A stretch of DNA of 64,000 nucleotides from Euclidia mi (GCA_944739405.2 OX123193.2:7324331-7388330), one strand, 5' to 3'. Shown: positions 29,216 through 42,915, counted from the stretch's first letter. Translations and numbers: made by a program. The notes: generated by a model not told the origin, from the sequence alone.

Positions 29216-31592
29216 TATTATGTGTTATTCTTCGATCCTCCATAGCAACCTGCGCTACTTAATACGAGTTCCTAAGCTATTTTGTGTTTCGTCTATTCCA
29301 AGATGCTCGCATCCTTCTCTGTAGCTACAAGTCAAGTCATCATTTGTTATATTTCTTAGCGAGAAAACAAGTCATGTCGAAGACCGGCTATTATTCTGAC
29401 ATCAAAAGAAGGTAAAAAAGAGAGCTGGTAATAAAGCCAACAGCAAGTCCAATAGATTAATATTAGTGTGAATAGAAGGCCTTAGACAAAGTCTACCCTA
29501 TAAGAAAATCGCCTGCCATCCGCATTACGCAGATTTATAATATAATCGGATTGCATTATCTGCATTGCTAAAGAAAATGATATCTGAACGAACAAAGAAA
29601 CGTCGTCTTATCTACGTCATACTTTTCTACTCGGGGCCCTATTGGATAGTAACAATAAAAAAAAAAAAGTAACAATAAAGTACGACAGGATTGAGATCAA
29701 TTTTCCGTCGAATTAAATAGCGAGGATAATCCGTTATGGCGATGACAGGGGAAAAAATGCAATAATACGAAGTTATTACCAGTATTCGGAATAAGATTTC
29801 CAGTTCTTTTGGTGTGCCGTAACGGTTGATTTGAGGGTCGAATGTCTTCTAGACTATTTTTACAATAGATCTCGAAGTTCCTGCAGTTACGAAGATCAAT
29901 GATCAGTTGCGGAGAGACAGTACCCTCAAGTATATTATTATACGGTCTCTAGCTTTAGTTATAGTTACAGAGATCAGGCGTCAGTCGCTCTGAGGAGAAT
30001 GTAAATTCGTCATTATCATAGGGTAATGGCGACTGTATCCAAAATTGAAATCTTGCAAGAAAAATGCGTTTGGTCTAAGGAATTGATGGATTCATCTGTG
30101 CGAAATTGCAGTAATCCATTGAACTATGGTGTTGACCTTTGCAGTCGTCTGCAGAAACCGTAGATTGCACCATTTAACAAAACCAAAAATCCCACAAACG
30201 ACAATAGTTTTCGTCCAAACTCAAGAGGCGCCAAACCTTCGTTCCTCCAAAGCTGTAAGTATAAGCGAACTAAATCCGGGCTGTCGGCTGCCGTGCGAAG
30301 GTTTAAAGTTCTAAACGCAAAGAATGAACGGGCAAATTGTATCGGACGGGACCGTACACTGAATGAAATAAGGATGAAGTGGATTCTTATTACTTTCGGT
30401 GCTGGGAGCAGGACGTCGAAAGAATATTTTGACAAGATTTCTTGGATGTCCAATGCATGCTTATAGTTTTTGAGAGACTGCGTTAAAGTTACTTATTTAT
30501 TTATTATTCGGAAAACCAACAGCACGGTGATTTACATTTCGTTATCAAATCCTCGAATAAGGCTCGATACTGTAGCGCATCGACGATGTTTGCTGAGGCT
30601 AACATAGATAGTTTTGCATCTATATTACGTAAAAGAACCGCGTCTATGATGCGCAGCGTACGAGGCAGCCCCAACAGCTACCTGAAGGTCATTGCTACAA
30701 AATTAGTAAGTCCTATATGGAGGCACTGGAATATGCTACATGTTCTCAAAAAATAAGATTCCTGTTCATATTACTAACATAGTTTTTTAAGAATTTTACT
30801 AACACCATATGGATGCTTAGTCTGAAATAAAGTATTTAAATGCAAAATCAGCCTGCACAGTTTCGAGAAGATGGTCGAATTTTATTTAGGTAGCTTTTAA
30901 AAAGTCATAAAATACTAGCTCTGTCTATTATACTTTATAATAGAATGAGTCCCGTTAACGGCAATCACTATACTAGGTATCCGTTTTTAGACTTGTAACA
31001 GAGGCTCATATCTTCAGCAATCATAGTCACTAACCACTAGAGCAGTTAGTTTCTGGACCTTTATTATATTACAGCCTTTTATTTTCCTACAAATTTACGA
31101 AAAAAAGCAATGTTTTTATAGCTACCCGTGTCTTAAACACCTAAACTGGCATACCCAAGAGACATACAATTCTCCAAACGTCCAACAAGAAGAAATATCA
31201 CACACTAAGCTTTACAGACGTTTTCCACTAAAGATATAACCCTGCCTAATCGAAATAAATCTCCACCTTCGAATAAAAAATATCTAACACATGTAAATCA
31301 CAGACTAATATACAATTTTCCATCTAGTACCCTTATATTTCAACGGGATATCCCGGGAAGGCACCGCCCTAGTGACAAAAACTGTCTGGTTATAGAACGG
31401 GACGCGAATAGAGTCATAAATCTTCGGGATTGATTCCCGGGATTTCGTGTTGGGATGTCCTCAGGTCAGAGGCGCTTATTCATTGAGGTATGGTGGCCAT
31501 TTTGATGATATCAGTTTGGCAGTGAAGTTTGAGCTATCTACATAACAGTGCAACAATCAAAATATAAGCATAGTTTATAATGATACCTATTT
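29216..31592. other. No gene recognised
   Basis: The 109-codon minus-strand frame at 30124-30453 is the longest; it matches no family I know and lacks promoter or splice context. Microsatellite-like A-rich tract near 29660. Confidence 0.4.
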
Positions 31593-33133
31593 CGTCGATG
31601 AGCAAACAACACTGCGGAAGTCGAAAATTGGCGGTTTTGAATACCATTGGATGCAGGTTTTAAGCGCGCTTTTTTGTGCCTATCACGTGTACATATATCA
31701 GCCAATCAGAAGCCGTTATTTAAAAAAATGTAACACCGCGCATTAATTTTTCTACGCACAACTCCGCGCAAGTCGTCATTCAGCCATATTGTTTTGTATG
31801 GTATCGGACCTCTTTCTAGTTTTTTATTGTTTTGACATAATATAAACTAAGTTAAAGTGATATTGTTCGACTAAACAAAGATAATAAAAGGTAAGTAACT
31901 AATTATTACGTAAAATTTAATGTTTTGATAAATTTTATTATCCAAAAAAGTACCCTAAATATTTGTTTATTATACTTAAGCGAAGTTTTTATTGTAGATA
32001 AGCGGTGTTTCTACATGAGTTATTTGATTATGGTTTGATTGAGTTTTGTACTTCAGCGGTGTTAAAGGTTAATTAATTATTATATTACAGACTAATTAAC
32101 TTAAAAATGGATGACTCTGATAATACTTCTGAAGAATTTATCATTGAAGAGTTGAAATAATCAGACCTAGACATAAACAAAAGGAAAAAGAAATATTCAG
32201 CGAATAAAAAAAAATAAAGTTTGTAAGTAAGTATGTTTGATTAATTTTGCATTTCATATACTATACTGGATTATTATAGGTACCTACATAGATAGTACAT
32301 TATAGTATTATACTTTACTTTCGATAATTGCAATCAATACATTCTATTAAGTATAACAATTGCATCCAACAGTCATCCTCAAGCTACAAGGCTCTTGCTA
32401 GGCATAGTAGTAGTATAAAACAAAGTTGCTTAGGCGATCCTCGATTAACGTTTTTGTCGCTAAATAAACTGTTTAATGATGATTTAATTTTATGAAAATC
32501 AATGGCAATGGCCGGGAAAAAAAGCTGGTGACCCTGTTATGGACTTAAGAGTGTTGGAATATGGTCCTGAAGGGATAATAGAGTATAAAACCTGTTTCGA
32601 TGAAGAGCTTAGACCTACACCACTTCATCGCATAAAGCCGATCAGCGAACTGTGCGACTGTTTTTTTTTTCTTAAATACAACTAAGGATAATTAAAGTAA
32701 AAATTATTATGTTAAATTAAGTTAAATTCAAGTAAAATGTATTGAAAAATGTCACTTACATTTCATGTTGTGTTAAAAAATTCAATAGGTACTTATTTGA
32801 AAATAAATAACGAAAATATATCTTTCTAAAAATGTGTTTTATTATTTTATAATAGAAACAACACCGCATGAGATGCATAAAATACGCTTACAGCACCGCC
32901 CATGTACCTCGCAACACAGCTTAACTCATTGAAAACACCGCATAAGTCAATTTTTGATAGTTTTGCAACCGATTTTCCAAAAATAGTTGACGTTTAAGGG
33001 TTTCTTATGATAATTTAAATACAAACCAAAAACAACTTAGCGAAATCTCCTTGAATTCTAAAATTTAAACGGTTTTTGTATGCCTTGTAAACTAGCAAAA
33101 ATCGACTTATGCGGTGTTGTTTGCTCACCGACG
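31593..33133. mobile_element. TIR-bounded DNA element, about 1.54 kb, with repeated AACACCGC motif
   Basis: 31593-31630 (CGTCGATGAGCAAACAACAC...) is an imperfect inverted match to 33096-33133, roughly 31 of 38 positions. The core AACACCGC from the TIR recurs inside at about 31732, 32001 (inverted), 32055 (inverted), 32870 and 32934. The last is extended to CACCGCATAAGTCAATTTTT, close to the TIR itself. TIR plus subterminal repeats is the architecture of cut-and-paste transposons. Confidence 0.6.
32107..32663 (+). pseudogene. Remnant of a spliced protein gene inside the TIR element
   Basis: A non-coding leader has a donor AAAAGGTAAGT near 31890 and an acceptor TATTATATTACAG near 32090. ATG at 32107 then starts MDDSDNTSEEFIIEELK before a stop. 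A second stretch at about 32500-32663 reads QWPGKKAGDPVMDLRVLEYG and continues with FDEELRPTPLHRIKPI before a T-run and stop. Family not recognised. Most of any transposase is missing. Confidence 0.4.
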
Positions 33134-33556
33134 ATTTGCAAAATGCGGTTCAATGTAAACTAACTTTTTTTTCTGGGGCTATAATGACCTAATGTTGAAT
33201 AAGACAATGCGATCGATAGAGAGACACTTACCGAAGTCCATTGCTAAATATAGATATAGGCCTCTTTGATGATACACTGCTGAGCTGGATTGTCGGCTCT
33301 TCATGTCTTTAGCGAAATTAACTTCATAAATAGAATTTTGCTATTTTTACAGCGCTCATAGCGTGACTTGATTTGTCCTTCACAACACAAAGTTCAGCAT
33401 CGTTAGGAAAGGTACAACTTGGGTGGATAGCCGCTTGTTATATAATCAGAGCGCCAATAAAATCACAGCGCTACCATGCTTTGGAAGGAATTAAAGCCAT
33501 AATTTTTATCTTAGGACAAGAATCGTCAGCCATGTCGTAAGTTTTTAAACACCTGT

Positions 33557-33625
33557 GTTCATCATCATCAGCAGCCTGCCATAGTCCACTGCTAGATATA
33601 GGCCTCTCTAAAGCCACGTCACTGT
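33557..33625. repeat. SINE tail fragment (CATCATCATCAGCAGCCTG type)
   Basis: CATCATCATCAGCAGCCTGC, CATAGTCCACTGCTAGATAT and AGGCCTCTCTAAAG. A degenerate relative of AGATATAGGCCTCTTTG occurs near 33250. Confidence 0.5.
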
Positions 33626-33704
33626 GCAAGATTTTCTGCTTTTTTATAACATCAGTGTAGCCAAAAAAAAAAACTAAAATGCAATTGCAAAGCACATTCA
33701 GACC

Positions 33705-34058
33705 GCATACATATACAGGGATTCACAAGACCCATCAACAAGCCGAAGTCTACTCGTTGTGGACATCATGCCAACTCATACAAACCAAAAATAATACCTG
33801 GACAACGATTTTTTTAAATTTTCACATCAAAATACCTACGTATCCATGGTGTCATAGGGCATCTAAAGAACATATTGGCGGAGTAAATGCATCGATTTTA
33901 TACCTATTTAGAAAAATTCCATACTAACTTTGAGCATCAATATCTCCTGAACCAGTAATTTTGCAGGTATGGTGCCGAAGTAAAAAATTTTCGTAGTGAT
34001 TGGTACAACAAGGGATTTCAGTTTTCGTTGAGGATCTTTTTACAACCTGTATATAAGT
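33705..34058 (+). repeat. MITE-like dispersed repeat, copy 2
   Basis: Same order of blocks as 13280-13670: ATACAGGGATTCACAAGACC, AAGCCGAAGTCTACTCGTT, GAACCAGTAATTT, GATTGGTACAA, TTTCAGTTTTCGTT and terminal TTTTTACAACCTGTAT. Confidence 0.75.
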
Positions 34059-36588
34059 ACCATAGTTTTTGTTAACAAGATTCTGGAGGACCTAACAATG
34101 TCAGTCAGGGAAAACTAGAATTTAAAATATTCTTTAATATAATTTGATGTCTTCTTTTCGTCGGGTTTTATCTTTTTATAACAAGAGCAACTTTCCTTTC
34201 TCGGCATTTTCACATCGACCACGACCGCTTGTCTCTCACCACTTATCTTCACCTGAAATCGTACAACAATTTAAAAATAAAATTTAAATACCCCACTTTG
34301 TTATGCTGAGCAGTCAGTGAATATCCTACAATATTAAGGCTGGCAATAACTTTAAGTGTTGTACACTCAGTGCAATGACGCGGAACGTACATAGCATGGA
34401 AGTGACGTCAGCAAAAACTGTGCAATTGTACAAATGGGCACGCGCTTGTCTCAAGAAATATAGCAGACATGAAGATTTTATTTAAAAGCAGACGCGGGTA
34501 CACGTAGATAGTCGTGTGTCATGTATAGCTGTGGGAGAATAGTTGATATATTTTTAAACGGTAAAAAGCAAAACACTGCTTCTATTCTAAGATATTTTTG
34601 GCGGGCTAACGACACATCTAAATGTAATTGTAAACGTTAACCTCTGCTCATCGACTACACTAATGTTAAGGGTAGTAAAGCCGCTGCCTGTCGTGCAAAA
34701 ATTACTCTCTTTAAAACTTGTTTCGATACAGTGTTGAGAACACGGGAGCGATAAGACAGTTTGAAAGTATTTCTTATATTTATCAGGTCTGCATCAACCG
34801 TATCTTTAAAGATCGACCAGTCTCCACACAGGACTAAAACGAGTGACGCATAAAGTTACAATTATTATAATAACTCTCTCCTCTCTAAACATCACCAATA
34901 AACCAGACCACGCCACGAGATAACCGAGCAAGTTTTACACGAAAAAGCATGTTTTACCAAGTAAGTGAGCAAATCTGACTGCAGCGCTAGTTAAATAAAT
35001 AACTAGCTGAAATATGAACAAAGTTAGCCGCGTCAAACAACACAAACACAAGGTGTGCGCTCCTCAGAGATTACGTATAACTAAGTTGCAGTATGGCGCC
35101 CGCCTTGTCTGGTTATATTTAGAAAATTACTCGGTTTTGATAAATATTATCTGTCTCGGTGTTAGTTAATGGAGTATAGTATAGTTATGGAGAGGGTACA
35201 TAGTACATCTCTGTTTTGGGAGTTATCGTTTATTACTAACCTGCTCTCAATCCATAATGTACTTACAATTTTGTCCGTGTGGTGACGGATTAAGAATACG
35301 AAATGTCACCACCCCATATCTTCCCATGGGTGTCGTAAGAGCCGACAGAGGGAGCATATTATGCAGAGAACAGCACTGTAAGAGAAGGAAAACTTGATAC
35401 AAACCCTATACCAACCCATTTGTCTAGCGTGGTATAGGAGGCCAATACCTCCTTTCAAAGGAGAGGCCTAGTCCAGCAATGGACTATTAAAGGCTGATGA
35501 TGATGACTTACAATTTGGCCCGCGTGAATTACACATCATTCTCGCTCTTTTAATCTCCACAACGTGTCCGAAGAACTCTAATACTTTGCGGAGTATTTTA
35601 GTTCTTCGGCCGCGTAGCCCATAAGGACGAGGGCAAACGGCCGAGAGGCAGAAACCCGTTGAAATGGTCTGATCAGATCCCTTATACTCAAGACTCAAGA
35701 TTCCACCATGCCCTTCATGATTCCAAAGATGATGGTAGAGCATCGTAAAAGAACAAATTCTTCAAAAGCGGGATCACGGCCCTCAGTAATGAGGACAACG
35801 ATTTTAAGGAGTATTACCTCATATAATTGAGACTAAATAAAAAATAATGATAACCTATTTTTATGTTGATGGCCCACACTCTAGCAGTCAGCAATGATAA
35901 GTAGACTACCAGTTTTGAAAAAACTTTCAGTGTCATCAAAATTACGGTAACGCTGAGGTCAGAACTGTCAGAATATTGTTTCAAACGAAAATCAAGCATG
36001 TTGTTATAAATTATGTGCAAATAACCGTTTGGTAAAATACTATATTTTTGCTTGACTGTACATAAAAATAATTTAAACGGCAGGCAAAACTCTTAAAATT
36101 ATTCTATCCCGGCAATTGCCAAACTTTCTGACGAGTCGAAACAGACATAAACATACTTGTTTATTATTGAACACTTAGGTACCATAACCGGTACTTTGTA
36201 ATACTAGTAAGTGCATCGAAGTTAAGCGAGGACCGTAAAATAGTTCAGTTTTATAATCCTGTTAAATGTTACAGCGTTTGGGTGTTAAGGTGATGCCGAT
36301 ATGTGAGAGATTTTCACAACGGGTGCACAAACTTCGGAGGACCAATATTTGTAGACCAGAACCTGCTAGTATGAATATTATATTCGACTAGAATTCGCCC
36401 GCATCTCTGCCCGCGTTGGATTATTTTACCTCCTTAAGGTGGGAATTTCAAAAAATCTTGTCAGTGCTCCCCTTCGGTAGCTAAGGACCATAGCTGCATG
36501 CCAAGTTTCAGGTTCTTGCGCCCTGTTTTGACTGTACGTTGTCTGTCAGTCAGTCAGTAATGCAGAAATTTTACATAATTATATTGAC
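34059..36588. other. Intergenic; SINE tail at 35437-35510
   Basis: CCTCCTTTCAAAGGAGAGGC, CTAGTCCAGCAATGGACTAT and a GCTGATGATGATGA tail at 35437-35510 mark a SINE 3' end. No coding region is supported elsewhere. Confidence 0.45.
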
Positions 36589-37585
36589 TGATAGCTGGTA
36601 CCCGCGGCTCCGCACGCGGAAAAAAGTTACGTTTTAAAAAGTTCTCTGCCAAATCTAATCTTTATACAGCCGGTGACTTTCCAGATTTCAAGATGAATGA
36701 CTCATTACTTTTATATATAATTATACAACAATAAGTGTCATGACAACAGCGCAACATACCGGGTCAAATTGGAGCCTATATGTAGCGCTATAAACCTTCC
36801 AGTTAAAGTCTCATTTGAATCGGTTCAGCTATTCCAGAGATTACCCCGGACCAACAGACAGACAGACAGACAAAAATGTTAAAAAGGGTTATTTTGGACT
36901 TAGAATCGTGTAACTAACTATATGCACTTGAAAATCCATAGTTATTTTGAAATCACAGACAGACACTTCCATTTTATTTATATGTATAGATGAGTTGAAT
37001 AAGTAAAGACTTGTTATCGCGATAACAGCACCAACTACCGGGTCAAATTGTAGCCTATATGTAGCGCTATAAAGTCCTCTACCTGGTAGTGAAAGTCTCA
37101 TTTGAATCGGTTCAGCCGTTCCAGAGATTACCCCGGACAAACAGAAAGACAGACAGACAGACAGACAAAAATGTTAAAAAGGGTTATTTTGGACTTAGAA
37201 TCGTGTAACTAACTATATGCACTTGAAAATCCATAGTTATTTTGAAATCACAGACAGACACTTCAATTTTATTTATATGTATAGATGAGTTGAATAAGTA
37301 AAGACTTGTTATCGCGATAACAGCGCCAACTACCGGGTCAAATTGAAGCCTATATGTAGCGCTATAAAGTCCTCTACCTGGTAGTGAAAGTCTCATTTGA
37401 ATCGGTTCAGCCGTTCTAGAGATTACCCCGGACAAACAGAAAGACAGACAGACAGACAGACAAAAATGTTAAAAAGGGTTGTTTTGGACTTAGAATCGTG
37501 TAACTAACTATATGCACTTGAAAATCCATAGTTATTTTGAAATCACAGACAGACACTTCAATTTTATTTATATGTATAGATTATG
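36589..37585. repeat. Second array of the CTAGCTGGTACCCGCGG dispersed repeat, three units
   Basis: Starts TAGCTGGTACCCGCGGCTCC near 36592. Units begin with TAGCGCTATAAA at about 36783, 37061 and 37356, each with GGTTCAGC, (GACA)n, TTTGGACTTAGAATCGTG and TATGCACTTGAAAATCCA. Unit-to-unit identity within this array is higher than to the 18.9-20.1 kb array. Confidence 0.85.
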
Positions 37586-37974
37586 TTTCGATTAAGGAAC
37601 ATTTTAATCTCTAACTAAATGATGCGATAGGATTTTGAAGCGTTCGCCTTGATGTGGAGATGTCGAAAATTTGAAGAGACTCTAGTCATCGCACTTTGAA
37701 ACACAAGCTTAGGATGCAACCGAAAAAGCGTTTGGATGATGATGATGATGATCATTGTGTATTATATTGAAGTTTCATAATTTTACAACTTTTTATTATA
37801 TTTGTTGCCAAGTAACGTCGCGTCACGATTCTTATGTTTCGCTTTGAATGCCTATTCAGCCAGTTCTCGAGAATCAGGACTAAAAGATGTGTACGGTATT
37901 TTCGTTTAATAAATAAATCGTCAAGCAGGTAAATGACACATTAATTTTGAGTATTGATCAGTATTAGTAGGCTA

Positions 37975-38290
37975 GTAGCGATAGCCCAGTGGTGAGACCG
38001 ACGGAGATTTACGCAGAGGTCTCGGGTTGGAATACACGGCGCGCACCAATGACTTTTCGAAGTTATGTGCGTATTAAATTGTTAATTATCGCTTGATAAA
38101 CGGTGAAGAAAAACATCGTGAGGAAACCTGCATGTCTGAGAGTTCTCCATAATGTTCTCGAAAGACATGTGAAGTCTGCCAACCCGCACTTGGCCAGCGT
38201 GGTGGGCTATGGCCTTATCCTTCTCATAGTGAGAAGAGGCCCGTGCCCAGCAGTGGGACAGGTTATATACAGGGCCGACGATGATTGATC
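37975..38290 (+). repeat. SINE family B, near full length
   Basis: Head GTAGCGATAGCCCAGTGGTG, a B-box relic GGTCTCGGGTTGGAATAC, then GGTGAAGAAAAACATCGTGA, CTATGGCCTTATCCTTCTCA and GCCGACGATGAT end. Confidence 0.85.
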
Positions 38291-39415
38291 AGTATTTGAA
38301 AATTACATGCTCAGACAATTTCTGATGGTCCAGTTACTGTAGAACTTAGGTTCTGAAAATCAAGCATGTGATGCAACTGATACCTTACTAGGATCATTAT
38401 AATATAATATAATGATATATAATTATAATAAGAGAGTTTCATTTCTTTTGAGTTTTCAAACACAACATGTAAAAAGATTTGCGGGAGCATGAAGGCGAGA
38501 GCCGTGGTACCTACTATGGAAATGGTTTTGTTGTTTGGTTTTATGGCATACATATTTGGTAATGTAATAGATGCATAAGAAGTAGTCCTGTTCTTCAAGA
38601 TAATTATTCATTGAAATCACTGTGCACATATTTTTTTAGACTATTTATCGAAGCCATAAAAATAAAAACTAAAATGTCGTTACTATAATAATTATGTTAC
38701 ACCAATTAGTTTCTAAATATAATAATTTAATTATGCTGACACATCGCTATTGATTTGATAATAATGTGATAATGCACGTGTGACAAAAATATCAATATTT
38801 TTGACAAACATGTACTAAAATGTGGCGGAACCTTAAGGATGCCAACTGCACAAGCGAGACTGATCGTTTTATTATCAACCATATTCTGTTTGATAGCTTA
38901 CGATTTTAAAATATTTCCATCGTGGATTTAATAGCATATTAAAGGTTCATTTTTAAATGAGCCGTTTCATTGCTCTGTATAGTTCTGATACAAATTAAAT
39001 GCATTTGAAGTGAGATAAGGCTAGCTATTGATATATTATAATCATTCCGTGATCATTTCAGAAGGAAAATCCTCGTATTTATATTATGTTCAAAATGCAG
39101 TTTCGATCTAGTCTCGGTGTGATAAATGGTATTCTCGTAAATTAACCGGCACTTGAATGTTATCGCGACTGGATCAAAAAATTATCAAAATGCCAAACTA
39201 CTTACGTGTGAACGTCGATCTTAATGTGTCAAATTAGACTATATTGACGTTAAGTGCAGCAGAATATCAATTGCGAGTCAATTCAAATTCAACTCGCAGT
39301 TCGTGCAAAATGCAATTCCGGTGTCTTTTATATACGAGATTCATCTTTCAGCCATTGAAACAAGCCGCTATGTAGTCAAAGCATTAACGCAGCCTTAGGG
39401 CAAATTGTAGGCATA
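38291..39415. other. No gene recognised
   Basis: AT-rich intergenic DNA without convincing coding or repeat structure. Confidence 0.5.
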
Positions 39416-39750
39416 TCATCATCATCAGCTCTTTATACTCTCCCACTGTTGAGCACGGGCCTCTTCTCACTATGAGAAGGTTAAGGCCATAGTCCACCAC
39501 GACCACCACGCTGGTCAAGTTCGGGTTGGCAGACTTCACATGTATTTCGAGAAAATTATGGAACACTCTCAGACAAGCAGATTTCCTCGCGATGTTTTCC
39601 TTCACCGATAAGCAAGCGATACCTAATTAACAATTTAATACGAACTTCGAAAAGTCATTGGTGCGTGCCGTGGATTCGAACCCGAGGCCCTCTGCGTAGC
39701 AGTCTACTTTGCGTACTACGTCTTTGCTTTGCTCACTCGGCTATCGTAGG
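39416..39750 (-). repeat. SINE family B
   Basis: CATCATCATCAGCTCTTTAT tail at the left, then GGGCCTCTTCTCACTATGAG, a small internal duplication CACCACGACCACCACG, ACACTCTCAGACAAGCAG and a head with GGATTCGAACCCGAGGCCC near 39670. Confidence 0.8.
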
Positions 39751-41100
39751 CATATCACTTTATCTTAAAATTATTACGCCATTGATACCTACCCGTTACA
39801 TAAATATTATTAAACCTAGTAACGGATGCCAGGAATCGAACCTTTGCTAGTCCGCTACAGTGCGCTGGTGGTGTATGACTGGCGAGTGTTCCTACGACGA
39901 TGTGTGTTCTTCTATATGTGTGGACTGTATGGCTTCGATGGCTTCTATCTATACGGGGCTTGAGAAATAAAACATCTTCATACGTTGAGAGCGATGCTGT
40001 TCAGGTGTTCGGTGCTTGATGGATACATATGGTTACTTGGTCACGAGATGGTTGTTGGGACGCCAACGAACTGGCCGAATACATGGTCGCTTAGGTACCT
40101 CGAAACTTTACCTTAACGTCGACCACCGCACCGGACACGTGCACAGAGAATCCTTATTTATTTTTAATTTTCTATAAGGTACAAATGTGTATTTATCTTA
40201 GGTACTATGATACATACATATATGTTCTATACATCGTTAGATAGGTCTTATAAAGTTCTATCTATCGGTATACAATACCTAAACCTACCTACTTGCGTCA
40301 CTAATATATTCTAGAAAAACTGTTAAAAATGTCGTCACACAAGGGCCCACCCACTATATTTTCTATTGAAAAACTATTAAATACTATAGTTACATATGTA
40401 ATTTTGGTAGACCGTTGTGTGCAACTATATCTATTAAAACAAACACCATGAAAATATCTTTATTCAATTCGAAGTTATTACATGAAAACCTACGATGCAT
40501 AAGAAAAAATACAGATTTTCTTAAGTAAACACTATCGTACATAAACAAAGTTTATGATGAACATGCAAATGTTTGTTATTATGTTTATTTTAACTATATA
40601 AGGTAATAACTAGAAATAAGAAAGTATCTAGACATGATTTCAAGCCTATACGAAGCTAAAAAACACTTATAAAACTATAAAACGACTATGTAAACAAAAC
40701 AGCTGTTTATCAAATATTAGTTCTTATGAGTCTTATCTGTTACAACTGATAACACTATTTATGATCGATATCAGGGACCTACCCTACAGTTAGCACAAGT
40801 TTCAAAACTAATGTTCACGTACTATGTATGTAGTACTTTTATTGACATTTTAACTATTTTCACTATTTAAGCATTATTTTTAACACTTTGACGCGTCCGG
40901 GAACCGAACCCGGTGTACCGCACGATTGGATAGCACTGATTTTATACGATTTTCACTCGCGGTTTCGAATACACTATTTACTGTCATAGTTTTTAATGTC
41001 TGTCACTTATTTGAATAAATACCTAATTTACCATTGGAATCGTGTAATTTTATTAATAGGTAATTTTCTATGAAAGGTTTTTTTCCTCGGGATTACATAA
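39751..41100. other. Intergenic with tRNA-like repeat relics
   Basis: B-box-like words GGTTCGATTCCTGGCATCC (minus, near 39830) and CGGGTTCGGTTCCCGG (minus, near 40895) are SINE-head relics without a cloverleaf. No coding region is supported. Confidence 0.4.
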
Positions 41101-41686
41101 TATCGACGCCCCCAAGGAATAAACCTGTATTATACTAATACTTACTTTTTATTGTTATACCATTTACGGTATCCAGGGGTCGGGATACACCTATGCAATT
41201 TTTTTAAATTTTTTTCTGCTGTAATTTTCAACGCTTTTCCTTATAACACTTTTGTTCTTTGGAAATTTTAATTTTTTTATTTACTAGAAAAATAACGTAA
41301 TACATTTTTACAAATTAAGTTTTGCGGCTACATTTCGGTAAAGTAATAGTACTGGAAAATATTTCAGCAAAATTGCTGGTTAACACCATTACAGGTTTAC
41401 TATCGTAAATTTTGTGGTAAACAGTTTCGGTAATTCATTATTACAGTTATCATACGGGACATAAATTTATACCTACTATACATATTGGCGGTAACTTGCT
41501 CGCGCTCGGCGGCTCAAGAACGCTTTTCTACATGTAATACACATTACGCACACTAATACTAATATGCGGCATCGGTGATAGTCAGTGCATCTCTTCTATA
41601 CACGGAAATAAACTGCGACAGATTATTGCGCACACAATAATTATAATAAGGAATTTTTGTGTCTTGTATGAGTTTATGTTTTAGCG

Positions 41687-42457
41687 CTAGTTGTTGATGT
41701 TTGCTACCTGGTTGTGTCTATGAGTGTAATCTGTCTGTGTGAGTTGTGTGCATGCTCCAGGTATGTGTTGTATGGTTTCTGATTGTTTATGGCATTTACG
41801 ACATTTGTCATTAGTGATTTTGGGATCTTTAATTATATACTTTCTGTAGTTTTTTGTGTCTATAATCTGATCTTGAATTGCAATAATAAAGCCTTCTGTT
41901 TCAGGAAATAAATTGCCTATCCTAAGCCATATATTTGATGCTATTGTATCCATGTGGGGTTGCTCTAAATCATGAGGGTGCCGGCCATGAAGCACTTTCT
42001 TTTTCCAATCTTCTAGTTATGCTTTTGTGTATCAAGGATGTTAGTGTGTTGTGTCTCTGTTTGATCGTGCAAGTTAAGTGGTGAGTAGTTGATATCATTT
42101 GTAACATTGGCGTTCGTGGATGTCTATCAGGCCTCTCCCTCCGTTTTGGCGTTTGATGGATAGCCTCTCTATAGCAGATTTAGGGTGCAGATTATTATGT
42201 TTGGTGAGTGTAGTACGAGTCGTTCTCTCTATTTGCTGTATATCAGTTTTCTTCCATTTTATTAAACCAAAAGAATATATTAAAATATGAATTGCGTAAG
42301 TATTCAATGCCTTTATTAGGTGCTTGCCCATTAGTTGAGTTTTAAATAGGGCAGTTACTCTCCTATTATGTGTCTCTCTTATCATGGGATGGGACACATG
42401 CCGCGGAGCCTCCACAACTGCACTACTGAGTACAGCTACGGACAAGCCGCAGAACAT
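41687..42457 (-). pseudogene. Broken LINE reverse-transcriptase C-terminus (R4/R2-like)
   Basis: Two open pieces (42457-42095 and 41995-41687) in different frames. The upstream piece has YAIHILIYSFGLIKWKKTD and RQNGGRGLIDIHERQ. The downstream piece has the post-RT zinc motif KCRKCHKQSETIQHIPGACT and YTHRHNQVANI. This Cys-Cys-His-Cys arrangement followed by RHN is typical of R2/R4-related non-LTR elements. The RT core is missing, as in a 5'-truncated copy. Confidence 0.6.
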
Positions 42458-42915
42458 GTAGAACTATAATGATGATGTAGAGCCTAATTTAAATGGGTTA
42501 TGGGGTTGGATGTTTAATGGACTGAAAATAATGGTACTATGGATAACAAACGGCACGGTGGTGACTCGCAAACTCACTGGATGGGCCCTCTCTAAACAGC
42601 CGCCCAAAGCAAACAAACTCTGCCATAGAGGCACCCAGAGGGCAACACCGGTGCGAGTGGCTAAGGGTGTCGAGCGGTGCGGCACTGGTTTCGCCATCGC
42701 GGGTCTTGTGACAACGGAGACCCGGAGCGGGTTTCCCTGTAGGTACGCCCTTGACTATAACACTTCTACCCCCAAGCTAATAGCTCTTGCGGCTTCCCTC
42801 AGGCCAGCCGACCAGGGGTGCCTGGCAGAAAACCTCCCCGAGTGCTTAGTGGCTGCTGGTCCTTTTGGTTTCTTGAGGACGAGCAGCCGCTGGGTCGGTG
42901 CACCCTGGGTGCGGG

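Noticed and set aside
30124..30453. 109-codon minus-strand ORF
   Set aside because: No recognisable domain, no splice or promoter context, and an overlapping ORF on the other strand; left as chance.
18066..39750. Open frames in SINE B copies (18063-18275, 38103-38288, 39384-39605)
   Set aside because: They translate Pol III repeat sequence.
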